From assembly GCF_050496545.1 (NCBI RefSeq), contig NZ_JBNVZV010000025.1, positions 3,202 through 67,201 of the forward strand: a stretch of DNA of 64,000 bases, written 5' to 3'. This document shows, one piece after another, positions 1-8,227 of the stretch; position 1 is the first letter of the stretch; each line of letters opens with the position of its first letter. Position numbers and translations under genes: made by a program. A model generated the notes under the pieces. The model saw nothing but the letters and a program-made list of their open reading frames with translations. It did not search any database and was not told the origin of the DNA. Origin of the DNA: Phycicoccus avicenniae_A (GTDB lineage Bacteria; Actinomycetota; Actinomycetes; Actinomycetales; Dermatophilaceae).

Positions 1-2515
1 GCTGCCGGCGTGAGCGCACCCGCGCCACCACGGACCGCGCGACCTGCGTGACCGGACGCGTCCACAGCCACCAGTAGGCCACCCCGAGCGCGAGGGAGCC
101 CACGAACGCCGCGACCGGATGCGGGCGCAGCAGCTCGAGCGCCTGCCAGTGCACGACGTACACGTACAGGGAGGCCGCGGCGAGCACCCGGACGACGGGC
201 ACCAGCACCCGCGGCACGCGGGAGACGGGCACCCACAGGACGAGCAGGACGACGACGATCGTCAGCCCGTCGCGGACGTGGTTGCCGGAGAAGGTCCCGA
301 CGACGCCGAGGACCACGCCGGTGACCAGCAGGCGCTGCCTCGTCGAGGCGGCCCGGGCGACGGCCCAGCCGAGCAGGAAGAGGTGGAGGACGACGAGCGC
401 CGAGCCCTGCATCCTCGGCACCGGCAGCGGCAGCCACGGCACGCGGAACAGCACGAAGGCGACGAGGGTGAGCGCGAGGGGCAGGCCGAGGGGGAAGCGA
501 CGGTCCAGGCGGCCCACCACCGCGCTGCGCGTCAGGGCCGCGACGACGACCAGCGCGAGCACGACCGCCTCGACGAACCAGAAGCGCCACGGGGCCCCGA
601 GGCGGGGCTCTCCGAGAAGCCAGTTGGCGAGGAAGAGGTTGCGCACCTCGTACCGGCCGAGGAGGAGGTGAGCACCCCAGATGACGACGAGCGACGGCAT
701 CACGACGTGCACCGCCGCCGCGACGACGCGACGCGCACGCACCCGCGGCTCGTCCGCGGACAGCTGGAACCGCGCGAGCTGGTAGCCCGCGAGCACGAGC
801 AGCGCGTTGGCGGTGCCCTGCAGGGTGAAGACGTGTGCGTGCGTCCCGACGATCAGGACGATGCTCAGCGCCCGGAGCCAGATGCTCGTCTCGATGCTCG
901 GGAGGGAGCGCCACCGCCGGCGGTCCGCCGGCGGTGGCGCGTGGACGGTGGGACGCATCGACTCCAGGTCCGCCACCGTGGCGGTGTGCCAACCCGCGGG
1001 GAGCCGCCCGAGCAGCTCCTCGAGGCGGATGGAGGCCTCCACGTAGGACAGCGAGTCTCCCCCGAGCCCGACGAACGTCGCGTCGTCCGGCACCGGGCCG
1101 CCCAGGAGCTCCTCGTACAGGGCCCCCACGCCGCCGACCCCGGCGGCGACGCCCTCGCCGGCCCGGGCGAGGAGAGCGGCATCGTCGGGTTTCCCGTTGG
1201 GCAACAAAGGAACCGCGTCCACCGGGACGACGCGGACGGCGTCGCGCGGTGCGCCGCACCCGACGCGGGCCGCCCGCGCCACCGCCTCCGTGGACGCGCC
1301 GGGCGCGGCGCCGGGAGCGCCCACGACGACGAGCCCGTCCCGTCCGGCGCACCGGACGTCGTGGCCGGCCGCGCGCATCCGGCACTCCAGGGCGTCGAGG
1401 TCGATGCGGTGGCCGAGGACCTTGACGAAGCGCGAGCAGCGACCGGTGATGCGGAGCAGCCCCTCGGGCGTCAGCTCGCCGAGGTCGCCGGTGCGCAGCT
1501 CGGTCACCTCGCGGCCGAGGCCGAGGTCGTCCGGGCCGTGCGCGTAGCCGAGCATGACGTTGGGGCCGCGGAAGACGATCTCCCCGGACTCGATGGCGAT
1601 GCTCGCACCCGGGACCGGCGCGCCGACGCAGTCGGGGTGCTCGCCCGCGAGGTCGGCCGGCAGGACCGTCATCCGGGCGGTCGCCTCGCTCTGGCCGTAC
1701 ATGACGACGAGGTCGAAGCCACGGCGTCGACCGAGCTCGGCGAGACGCCGGACGCGCTCGGGGTCCATCCGTCCGCCGGCCTGGGTCAGGCACCGCAGCC
1801 GGGGGAGGTCCCGCTCCGCGAAGCCGCTGCGCTCGAGCAGCTCGAAGGTGTGCGGGACACCGGGGATGGTCGTCACGCCGGCCGTGGCGGCATCGCGCCA
1901 GAAGCCGTCGTCGACCACCGAGCGGTCACTGAGCATGACGGCCGCCCCGGAGGTCAGGTGCGTGGTGAGGACCGAGAGGCCGTAGCAGTAGGTGATGGGC
2001 AACGTCAGTGCGGCACAGTCGTCCTCGCGCACCCCGAGGGCTTCGACGATCTGTTCCGCGTTGGCCCGGAGGTTCGCGGCGGACAGCCTGACCAGCTTGG
2101 GTGCACCGGTGGACCCGCTCGTGCTCAGCAGCAGGGCCAGGTCGGGATGCAGGGCGTGGGCCGGCGCGGCGCGGCGTTCGTCCACCCGACCGTCGGCGCC
2201 GACGACGACGTCGGGGTCGTAGACCGCCCGCAGGTCGCGGGCCGCCGCGCCCGGCGCGCCGAGGAGCACCACGTGGCCCGCCGCCTGCGCCGCGAGGAGC
2301 GACACGATGCCGGTGACCGACGTGGTGGCCTCCACCTGGACCAGTCGGCGGGGACCGGCCAGCCGGTCCGCCAGCGTCGCGACCCGCTCCGCGAGGTCCG
2401 CGTGGGTGAGGGTGCCGTCGGGCGTGTGCAGCGCCGGCCGGTCGGCGAAGCGCGAGGGCCCCGTGACCCAGGGCAGGGTCACGCTCCCGGGTGGGGCGTC
2501 CGCGGTCGTCGTCAC
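1..2515 (-). CDS. Adenylation-carrier-acyltransferase-3 multidomain protein, C-terminal end cut by window edge
   Basis: I read 838 codons from a GTG at 2515, open to the left edge. Residues 1 to about 450 form an AMP-binding adenylation domain with a TSGSTGAPK phosphate loop, a YGQSE motif, a RTGDLG motif and the A10 lysine (PNGKPD, Lys442). A carrier domain follows with GLGGDSL, its Ser488 being the expected 4'-phosphopantetheine site. From about residue 530 a membrane acyltransferase-3 domain begins; it keeps the family's R-x10-H motif (Arg548, His559) and continues as hydrophobic helices to the edge. The expected logic is that a carboxylic acid is activated, loaded on the carrier and passed to an acceptor at or across the membrane. 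Substrate and acceptor are unknown; LPITYCYGLSV resembles acyl ligases more than amino-acid modules. The gene is divergent from the iron transporter genes, and an iron box lies in its promoter. There is no clear ribosome binding site, so a leaderless or short-leader transcript is likely. Confidence 0.85.
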   Translation of the reverse strand, partial: MTTTADAPPGSVTLPWVTGPSRFADRPALHTPDGTLTHADLAERVATLADRLAGPRRLVQVEATTSVTGIVSLLAAQAAGHVVLLGAPGAAARDLRAVYDPDVVVGADGRVDERRAAPAHALHPDLALLLSTSGSTGAPKLVRLSAANLRANAEQIVEALGVREDDCAALTLPITYCYGLSVLTTHLTSGAAVMLSDRSVVDDGFWRDAATAGVTTIPGVPHTFELLERSGFAERDLPRLRCLTQAGGRMDPERVRRLAELGRRRGFDLVVMYGQSEATARMTVLPADLAGEHPDCVGAPVPGASIAIESGEIVFRGPNVMLGYAHGPDDLGLGREVTELRTGDLGELTPEGLLRITGRCSRFVKVLGHRIDLDALECRMRAAGHDVRCAGRDGLVVVGAPGAAPGASTEAVARAARVGCGAPRDAVRVVPVDAVPLLPNGKPDDAALLARAGEGVAAGVGGVGALYEELLGGPVPDDATFVGLGGDSLSYVEASIRLEELLGRLPAGWHTATVADLESMRPTVHAPPPADRRRWRSLPSIETSIWLRALSIVLIVGTHAHVFTLQGTANALLVLAGYQLARFQLSADEPRVRARRVVAAAVHVVMPSLVVIWGAHLLLGRYEVRNLFLANWLLGEPRLGAPWRFWFVEAVVLALVVVAALTRSAVVGRLDRRFPLGLPLALTLVAFVLFRVPWLPLPVPRMQGSALVVLHLFLLGWAVARAASTRQRLLVTGVVLGVVGTFSGNHVRDGLTIVVVLLVLWVPVSRVPRVLVPVVRVLAAASLYVYVVHWQALELLRPHPVAAFVGSLALGVAYWWLWTRPVTQVARSVVARVRSRRQ

Positions 2516-2524
2516 GGGCGGCAG

Positions 2525-2552
2525 TAAATAAGGTTAGGCATGCCTAATGCAA
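2525..2552 (-). promoter_or_regulatory. Promoter with embedded DtxR/IdeR iron box for the adenylation-acyltransferase gene
   Basis: On the minus strand a TTGCAT (-35, 2552-2547) and a TATTTA (-10, 2530-2525) are 16 bases apart, nine bases before the GTG start. The 19-base stretch 2529-2547 matches the iron-box consensus TWAGGTWAGSCTWACCTWA at 17 positions and has the palindromic core TTAGGCATGCCTAA. Binding of an iron-loaded DtxR/IdeR repressor here would block the promoter, so the gene is probably induced by iron limitation. The regulator itself is not in the window. Confidence 0.75.
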
Positions 2553-2601
2553 GTGCAGGGGGCGGGTGGAGGACGCCGGCCCGCGTCCGTTAGCCTCTCC
2601 C

Positions 2602-2620
2602 GTGGGTTAGGCAAGCCTTC
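2602..2620 (+). promoter_or_regulatory. Second iron box, upstream of the ferric iron transporter operon
   Basis: This sequence shares GGTTAGGC with the first box and matches the 19-base iron-box consensus at about 14 positions. It lies just downstream of a possible -10 element (TAGCCT, 2591-2596) and 37 bases before the chosen start of the binding-protein gene, so it would cover the transcription start. It is weaker than the first box. Confidence 0.6.
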
Positions 2621-2656
2621 CCTTTGAGCACCGCCCCCGACGACCCGGAGACCCCC

Positions 2657-3685
2657 GTGACCCGACGCACCACCCTCGTCGCCACCGCGGCCGCCGCCGC
2701 GCTGGCCCTCGCCGGCTGCGGGGAGAGCAGCCTGGAGGCCGGCAGCGACCTGGACTCCTCGAAGCTGACCATCTACAGCGCGCAGCACGAGAACCTCACC
2801 GAGGCCTGGGGCAAGGCCTTCCAGGACGAGACGGGCATCGAGGTCCAGGTCCGCTACGGCAACGACTCCTCGATGGGTGCGCAGATCGTCGAGGAGGGTG
2901 CGGGCTCCCCCGCCGACGTCTTCCTCACCGAGAACTCCCCCGCGATGACCACCGTCGAGCAGGCCGGCCTGCTCGCGCCCGTCGACGCGGCGACCATCGG
3001 GCAGGTCGGCGAGCAGTACGTGCCGTCCTCGAAGGACTGGGTGGGCATCGCGGCGCGCTCGACCGTGCTCGTCTACAACCCGAGCAAGATCTCCGAGGCC
3101 GACCTGCCGAAGAGCCTCATGGACCTCGCCGACCCGAAGTACGCCGGCCAGTGGGGTGCGGCGGCCGGGGGCGCCGACTTCCAGGCCATCGTCTCGGCGG
3201 TGCTGGCCGAGGAGGGCGAGCAGAAGACCGAGGCCTGGCTGACGGCGCTCAAGAAGGACGCGAAGGTCTACCAGAACAACATCGCGACGATGAAGGCCGT
3301 CAACGCCGGGCAGTCGTCGATGGGCGTCATCTACCACTACTACTGGTACCGCGACCAGGCGCTGCAGAAGTCGAGCAGCGGCAACACGAAGCTGCACTAC
3401 TTCAAGAACCAGGACCCGGGCGCGTTCGTCAGCCTCTCCGGCGGCGGCGTCCTGAAGTCGAGCAAGCACGCGGCCGACGCGCAGAAGTTCCTCGCGTTCG
3501 TCACCGGCGCCAAGGGCCAGGAGCTCCTGCGCACCACCGACGTGAAGGAGTACGCCGTCGGCACCGGCGCGCAGTCCGACCCGGCGCTGCCCCCGCTCGA
3601 CTCGCTCCAGGCCCCGGACATCGACCCGTTCACGCTCAACGGACCCAAGGTCATCGACCTGATGACGAAGGCCGGCCTGCTCTAG
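2657..3685 (+). CDS. fbpA: Ferric iron ABC transporter, substrate-binding lipoprotein
   Basis: This is a periplasmic-binding-protein-like lipoprotein of the FbpA/FutA class, which captures ferric iron outside the membrane for import. I chose GTG 2657 over an upstream TTG at 2624 because it puts a lipoprotein signal (MTRRTTLV, then LAGC with Cys21 as lipidated residue) at the N-terminus and has CCGGAG six bases upstream. The mature part begins with the family pattern LTIYSAQHENL and contains a tyrosine cluster (YHYYWY, Tyr226 to Tyr231), as expected for iron-coordinating tyrosines. Its length (342 aa) is normal. It ends one base before the permease start, so fbpA, fbpB and fbpC form one operon, probably iron repressed through the box at 2602-2620. 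Confidence 0.9.
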   Translation: MTRRTTLVATAAAAALALAGCGESSLEAGSDLDSSKLTIYSAQHENLTEAWGKAFQDETGIEVQVRYGNDSSMGAQIVEEGAGSPADVFLTENSPAMTTVEQAGLLAPVDAATIGQVGEQYVPSSKDWVGIAARSTVLVYNPSKISEADLPKSLMDLADPKYAGQWGAAAGGADFQAIVSAVLAEEGEQKTEAWLTALKKDAKVYQNNIATMKAVNAGQSSMGVIYHYYWYRDQALQKSSSGNTKLHYFKNQDPGAFVSLSGGGVLKSSKHAADAQKFLAFVTGAKGQELLRTTDVKEYAVGTGAQSDPALPPLDSLQAPDIDPFTLNGPKVIDLMTKAGLL

Positions 3686-5299
3686 GTGGCCGCCACGCCC
3701 GCCCCGACGGCGCCGACCCCCACGGGGCCGGCGCCGTCGTCGGCGTCCCGCAGCGCTCCCTCGCGCACGAGCGGTCCGGGCGGCACCGGCGGCCCCCCGG
3801 CGCTGCGCGCGGCCGCGCTGGTGGTCGCGCTCGTCTGCCTGCTCCCTCTGGCCGTCGTCCTCACGAAGGCCTTCGAGTCCGGTGCGGCCGAGGCGTTCTC
3901 GCTCGTGTGGCGGCCGCGGGTCGGTGAGCTCTTCCGCAACACGATGGCCCTCGTCGTGCTCACCGGCACGCTGTGCACCGTCCTCGGCGTCGGCGCGGCG
4001 TGGCTCGTCGAGCGCACCGCGCTCCCGGGGGCGGCGTTCTGGCGGGTGGCCTTCGTCGCCCCGCTCGCCGTCCCCGCCTTCGTCAACAGCTTCGCGTGGT
4101 CGGCCCTCGTGCCCGGCTTCGAGGGACTCGAGGGTGCGGTGGTCGTCACCACCCTCTCGTACTTCCCGTTCGTCTTCCTGCCCGTGGCCGCCCTCCTGCG
4201 TTCGGTGGACCCCGGGCTCGAGGAGGCCTCTCGCGCACTGGGGTACGGACCCTGGAGAACGGCCGTCCGCGTGGGCCTGGCGCAGGTCCGGCCGGCCCTC
4301 CTCGGCGGGGTGCTGCTCGTGTCGCTCCACCTCCTCGCGGAGTACGGTGCGCTCGAGATGCTCCGCTACCCCACCTTCACGACCGCCATCCTCGACCAGT
4401 TCGAGGTGGCGTTCGACAGCCGCGCCGGCAGCGTGCTCGCCAGCGTCCTCATGGCCCTGGCGGCGACGTTCCTGACCCTGGAGCTGCTGGCCCGCGGGCG
4501 CGCCCGGCACGTGCGGGTGGGCTCCGGCGCGGCCCGACGGGCCCCCCGGGCGCGGCTCGGTCGCTCGATGCCGCTGGCGCTGCTCGCCGTCGGCGCCCTC
4601 GCCGCCCTGGCCCTCGGGGTGCCGGCGTGGAGCATCGGCACCTGGCTGTCGCGCGGCAGCGAGGCGATGACGTCCACCGACCTCGGCCGGCCGCTGTGGT
4701 CCACCGTCGGCCTCGGGCTCGTCGCCGCCCTCGTGACCACGGCGGCCACGCTGCCCGCGGCGTGGCTCGTCGCGCGCAGCCACTCGCGCGTGGCCGTCGC
4801 CCTCGAGCGGGTCACCTACCTCGCCAGCTCCCTGCCGGGCGTGGTGGTGGCGCTGGCGCTCATCACCCTCACCATCGGGGTGGCGCGGCCGCTGTACCAG
4901 ACGACGTTCGCGCTCGTCCTCGCCTACGTCGTGCTCTTCATCCCGCGGGCGATGGTGGCCACCCGGTCCGCGGTCTCGGCCGTCCCCCCCGAGCTCACGG
5001 ACGCCGCCCGCGCCCTCGGCGACCCGCCGATGCGCGCCTTCCTGCGCGTCCAGGTGCCGCTCATGCTGCGCGGCACGCTCGCCGGCACCGCGCTGGTCTT
5101 CGTCGCGGTCTCCACCGAGCTCACCGCCACGCTGCTGCTGGCCCCGACGGGAACCGAGACCCTGGCGACCGCGTTCTGGGACGCGAGCGCCTCGCTCGAC
5201 TACGCCGCGGCCGCTCCCTACGCCGCAGCGCTCGTCGCCCTGTCCGCCCCGCTCACCTACCTGCTGCTCCGCGGCACCACCGAGGAGGCCCGCCCGTGA
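3686..5299 (+). CDS. fbpB: Ferric iron ABC transporter, fused double permease
   Basis: The 537-residue protein is a fused pair of BPD-type permease domains giving about 12 transmembrane helices, as in FbpB/SfuB. It forms the membrane channel that takes iron from the lipoprotein. Each half carries an EAA-like cytoplasmic loop for the ATPase: EEASRALGYGPWRTAVRVGL in the first half and a matching DAARALGDPPMRAFLRVQVP stretch in the second. The N-terminal 35 residues are rich in Pro, Ala and Thr and probably lie in the cytoplasm. The GTG start directly follows the fbpA stop codon, and the stop overlaps the fbpC start (GTGA), implying coupled translation. Confidence 0.88.
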   Translation: MAATPAPTAPTPTGPAPSSASRSAPSRTSGPGGTGGPPALRAAALVVALVCLLPLAVVLTKAFESGAAEAFSLVWRPRVGELFRNTMALVVLTGTLCTVLGVGAAWLVERTALPGAAFWRVAFVAPLAVPAFVNSFAWSALVPGFEGLEGAVVVTTLSYFPFVFLPVAALLRSVDPGLEEASRALGYGPWRTAVRVGLAQVRPALLGGVLLVSLHLLAEYGALEMLRYPTFTTAILDQFEVAFDSRAGSVLASVLMALAATFLTLELLARGRARHVRVGSGAARRAPRARLGRSMPLALLAVGALAALALGVPAWSIGTWLSRGSEAMTSTDLGRPLWSTVGLGLVAALVTTAATLPAAWLVARSHSRVAVALERVTYLASSLPGVVVALALITLTIGVARPLYQTTFALVLAYVVLFIPRAMVATRSAVSAVPPELTDAARALGDPPMRAFLRVQVPLMLRGTLAGTALVFVAVSTELTATLLLAPTGTETLATAFWDASASLDYAAAAPYAAALVALSAPLTYLLLRGTTEEARP

Positions 5300-6342
5300 G
5301 GACCCTCGAGCTCCGTGACGTCAGCGCGTCGCACCCCCGCACCCCGGTGCTCCACGGGATCGACCTCACCGTGGCCTCGGGCTCGACCACCGCGGTGCTC
5401 GGGCCCTCGGGCTGCGGCAAGACGACGCTGCTGCGGGTCGTCGCCGGCTTCATGCGCCCGGAGACGGGCACGGTGCGCGTCGGCGACGAGGTCGTCGCCG
5501 GGCCGGGCACGTGGGTGCCGCCGGAGCGCCGCGGGTTCGGGTACGTCGCGCAGGAGGGCAACCTCTTCCCGCACCTCGACATCGCGGCGAACGTCGCCTA
5601 CGGCCTGCCGCGACGCGACCGGCGGGACCGCGGGCGCGTCGCCGAGCTCCTCGAGCTCGTGGGCCTGCCCGCCGACCTCGCCGGCCGCCGCCCGGACCAG
5701 CTCTCCGGCGGCCAGCAGCAGCGGGTCGCGCTGGCCCGGGCGCTGGCCCGGCGCCCGCGCATCGTGCTCCTCGACGAGCCCTTCTCCGCCCTCGACCCCG
5801 AGCTGCGGGTCGCCACCCGTGAGGCGGTCGCGGTGGCGCTGCGGCACGAGCAGGCCACCGTCGTCCTCGTCACCCACGACCAGGCCGAGGCCCTCTCCTT
5901 CGCCGACCAGGTCGCGATCATGCACGCCGGCCGGTTCGTCCAGGTCGGCTCGCCCGCCGACGTGTACCGCTCCCCCACCGACCGCCGCTCGGCGACCTCG
6001 CTCGGCGAGGCCTGCTTCCTGCCCGGCGAGCTCGCGGACGGGGTCGTCACCTGTGCCCTCGGCGCGCTGCCCGTGCCCGGGGCCGTAGGGGCCGGTCGCT
6101 GCGAGGTGCTGCTGCGGCCCGAGCAGCTGCGGCTCGTGGCCGGGACGGGTGGCGGCCCGCGCGCCGAGGTGATGCGCACCGAGTTCTTCGGCCACGACGC
6201 CCTCGTCGAGCTGCGCCTGCTCGACCGCTCCTCGCCCCTCCTGCGCGCGCGGACGACGGGCACGGTCCCGCCCTCCGTGGGGACGACCGTGGAGGTCTCC
6301 GTCGACGGGTCGGCGCACGTCATGGACCTCGTCCCCTCCTAG
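5296..6342 (+). CDS. fbpC: Ferric iron ABC transporter, ATP-binding protein
   Basis: This 348-residue ABC ATPase powers the FbpB permease. Walker A (GPSGCGKTT, residues 36-44), the ABC signature LSGGQQQR (about 136), Walker B (VLLDEPFSALD, about 157) and the H-loop (VTHDQAEA, about 193) are all present. A C-terminal TOBE-like domain (from about 260) is typical of the iron and sulfate/polyamine group. The start GTG 5296 overlaps the permease stop by four bases. The alternative reading, a thiamine or phosphonate transporter, is less likely given the tyrosine cluster in the binding protein and the iron boxes upstream. Confidence 0.9.
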   Translation: MRTLELRDVSASHPRTPVLHGIDLTVASGSTTAVLGPSGCGKTTLLRVVAGFMRPETGTVRVGDEVVAGPGTWVPPERRGFGYVAQEGNLFPHLDIAANVAYGLPRRDRRDRGRVAELLELVGLPADLAGRRPDQLSGGQQQRVALARALARRPRIVLLDEPFSALDPELRVATREAVAVALRHEQATVVLVTHDQAEALSFADQVAIMHAGRFVQVGSPADVYRSPTDRRSATSLGEACFLPGELADGVVTCALGALPVPGAVGAGRCEVLLRPEQLRLVAGTGGGPRAEVMRTEFFGHDALVELRLLDRSSPLLRARTTGTVPPSVGTTVEVSVDGSAHVMDLVPS

Positions 6343-6423
6343 CCCGTCCCAAGGTCAGGGTGCGTGGATGGCCCACGACGACCCGACCGTCCGGGTCACC
6401 GCCGTCCTCCGCCGAGGTCCTCC

Positions 6424-6463
6424 GGGGTTCGGTACCCCCCACAAATGAGGGGTGCCGGACCCC
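6424..6463. terminator. Strong hairpin between fbpC and the SARP gene
   Basis: GGGGTTCGGTACCCC (6424-6438) pairs over all 15 positions, with two G-U pairs, with GGGGTGCCGGACCCC (6449-6463) around a ten-base loop. No U tract follows, which is common for high-GC terminators. It probably ends the iron transporter transcript. A second hairpin with a 10-bp stem (6512-6521 with 6528-6537) lies nearer the next gene and might affect its expression. Confidence 0.55.
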
Positions 6464-6563
6464 GCCACGTGTGGCTACCGGCGGATCACCGACGACTCCA
6501 CACTCGGTCCAGGCCACCGTCGCAGGGGACGGTGGCCGGAGCCACAGCAGGGGTAGTTGAGCC

Positions 6564-7463
6564 ATGGACAGGATCAGGATCTTCGGCGCCACCACGGTCG
6601 TCGTCGACGGGCACGAGGTACACGGACCGGCGCTGGGAGGTGCCAAGCCGCGGCAGGTCCTCGAGGTGCTGGCCCTCGCGGACGGAGCACCCGTCACGAA
6701 GGACCGCCTCGTCGAGATGCTCTGGGAGGGTGCCGCCCCCGGCTCGGCGGTGGCCACCCTCGAGAGCTACGTGTGCGTGCTGCGGCGCGCCATCGGAGGC
6801 GGCCGGCCGGGCCGCGACTCCGTCGTGCAGACCACGTCGGCCGGCTACCGGCTCGACACCACCCGCATCTCCACCGACCTCGCCGCCTGCCGCGCGCTCC
6901 TGGCCACGGCGGCCTCCGCGGCCCCGGCCGACGCGATCGCTCTGGTGCGGGCGGCCCTCGAGCTGTCGGACCAGCCGCTCCTCCCGGCCGAGGCCCGTGC
7001 GGCCTGGGCCGACCGTGAGCGTGACGTCCTGGCGCACCAGCTGGTCGCCGCGTGCACGTCCGCCGCGCGCCACGCGGTGGCCGTCGGCGACGTCGCCGCC
7101 GCCGTCGAGCTGTCGGCGCGGGCCACCGGCCTGGACCCCCTCGACGAGGCCGCCGTCCGGGTCCGGATGACCGCCCTGGACGCCGCCGGCCGGCGCGCCG
7201 AGGCGCTGCGGTGCTACCTCGCGCTGCGGGCCCGCCTCGTCGACGAGCTCGGGGTCGAGCCCAGCGCGGCCACGCGCGACACCTACGTCGGGCTGCTCGT
7301 CGCGACCGACGAGCGCCGACGCTCCGAGCGTCCCTCGCGCACCGAGGTGACCGGGCTGCTGGACCTCCTCCGCGACACCCTGAGCCGGGTGCCGGGGCTG
7401 GACACCGCGCCGGTCGACCACGCGCTCGCGGGCGTCGCGACCCAGGCGTTGAGCCTGCTCTGA
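6564..7463 (+). CDS. SARP/AfsR-type transcriptional regulator (winged helix plus BTAD)
   Basis: The first 95 residues or so form an OmpR-type winged-helix DNA-binding domain (GGAKPRQVLEVLALADGAPV, then an SAGYRL wing). Residues about 100-245 form the bacterial transcriptional activation domain, ending in the family pattern ARLVDELGVEPSAATRD. There is no NB-ARC or TPR extension, so this is a small SARP. SARP proteins usually activate nearby operons, often but not only antibiotic clusters. It lies upstream of a two-component system and a copper operon on the same strand, with a 68-base gap to the response regulator, so it is a candidate activator of those genes. That role is inferred from position only. 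Confidence 0.85.
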   Translation: MDRIRIFGATTVVVDGHEVHGPALGGAKPRQVLEVLALADGAPVTKDRLVEMLWEGAAPGSAVATLESYVCVLRRAIGGGRPGRDSVVQTTSAGYRLDTTRISTDLAACRALLATAASAAPADAIALVRAALELSDQPLLPAEARAAWADRERDVLAHQLVAACTSAARHAVAVGDVAAAVELSARATGLDPLDEAAVRVRMTALDAAGRRAEALRCYLALRARLVDELGVEPSAATRDTYVGLLVATDERRRSERPSRTEVTGLLDLLRDTLSRVPGLDTAPVDHALAGVATQALSLL

Positions 7464-7531
7464 CACCTTCAGGTCACCACCTGTCCTTCAATTCTCATGA
7501 CAGGGAGGCCTCCCGGCCCCACACTGACCCT

Positions 7532-8227
7532 GTGAGCGACAGGGCGCCCACGGCCGCACCAGAGCCCCGCGGCGACACCGATGGTGTTCGCCGCGTCCTC
7601 GTGGTGGACGACCACCGGACCTTCACCGACCTGCTCGGCCGCGCGATCGCCGCCGAGCCCGACCTGGCATGGGTCGGTGCGGCCCACACCGTCGAGGACG
7701 CCCTCCACCAGACCCGCGCCCTCGCGCCGCACGCCGTCGTGATGGACGTGCAGGTCGGCCCGGGCGACGGGCTGGAGGCCACCCGCTCCCTCGTCACCGA
7801 GCACCCGGACCTGCGGGTCGTCGTCCTCACCGCCTTCGCGACGCAGTCCTTGATGCACCGGGCCGTCGACGTCGGGGCCCACGCCCTCCTCCCCAAGGAC
7901 GGCGGGCTCGACGACCTCCTCGCGGCGCTGCGCGAGGACGGCCGCGACGGCTTCCAGGTGCACCCGACGCTGCTGCGCCGCCTCCTCGACCGGCCGGCGG
8001 CCGCCGCTTCGTCCGAGCCGCCCGTGCACCTCACCGGCCGGGAGAGCGAGGTGCTGCACCTCCTCGCGGCGGGGCTGGACCCCTCCTCCATCGCCAAGCG
8101 GCTCGGCATCTCGCGGCACACCTCCCGCGGGTACGTCGCGGCGCTGCTCGGCAAGCTCGACGCCCACACGCAGCTCGAGGCCGTGGCCGTGGCCCGGCGC
8201 AAGGGGCTGCTGCATGAGCACCAGTGA
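7532..8227 (+). CDS. NarL/FixJ-family response regulator with LuxR-type DNA-binding domain
   Basis: This 231-residue protein has a receiver domain with acidic pocket VVDD, phosphoacceptor Asp72 (VVMDV), Thr in VVLTAF and Lys in LLPKDG. A LuxR-type helix-turn-helix follows (LTGRESEVLHLLAAGLDPSSI, split here at 20 residues for display: LTGRESEVLHLLAAG). The GTG at 7532 is the first start that avoids a long unrelated extension. The gene overlaps the kinase gene by 14 bases, which makes the two a cognate pair. The inverted repeats CCTGTC/GACAGG (7480-7504) and GGGAGGCCTCCC (7503-7514) lie in the short upstream gap and could be regulatory. Confidence 0.88.
   Translation: MSDRAPTAAPEPRGDTDGVRRVLVVDDHRTFTDLLGRAIAAEPDLAWVGAAHTVEDALHQTRALAPHAVVMDVQVGPGDGLEATRSLVTEHPDLRVVVLTAFATQSLMHRAVDVGAHALLPKDGGLDDLLAALREDGRDGFQVHPTLLRRLLDRPAAAASSEPPVHLTGRESEVLHLLAAGLDPSSIAKRLGISRHTSRGYVAALLGKLDAHTQLEAVAVARRKGLLHEHQ

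Noticed and set aside
119..2527. Open plus-strand frame of about 800 codons
   Set aside because: It is the antisense shadow of the adenylation-acyltransferase gene, rich in His, Arg, Asp, Glu and Gly with no family motif. The minus-strand frame has all domain signatures.
2624..2656. Upstream TTG start for the iron-binding lipoprotein
   Set aside because: It would place 11 acidic and Pro-rich residues before the lipoprotein signal, and the start would nearly touch the iron box. The GTG at 2657 gives a proper signal peptide and has a ribosome binding site.
1..6342. Siderophore NRPS cluster
   Set aside because: There is one adenylation and one carrier domain but no condensation domain, no siderophore precursor genes and no siderophore receptor. 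The transporter is of the free ferric iron type.
6564..7463. SARP as a marker of an antibiotic cluster
   Set aside because: No polyketide, peptide or terpene biosynthesis genes are nearby; the neighbours are regulatory and copper genes.
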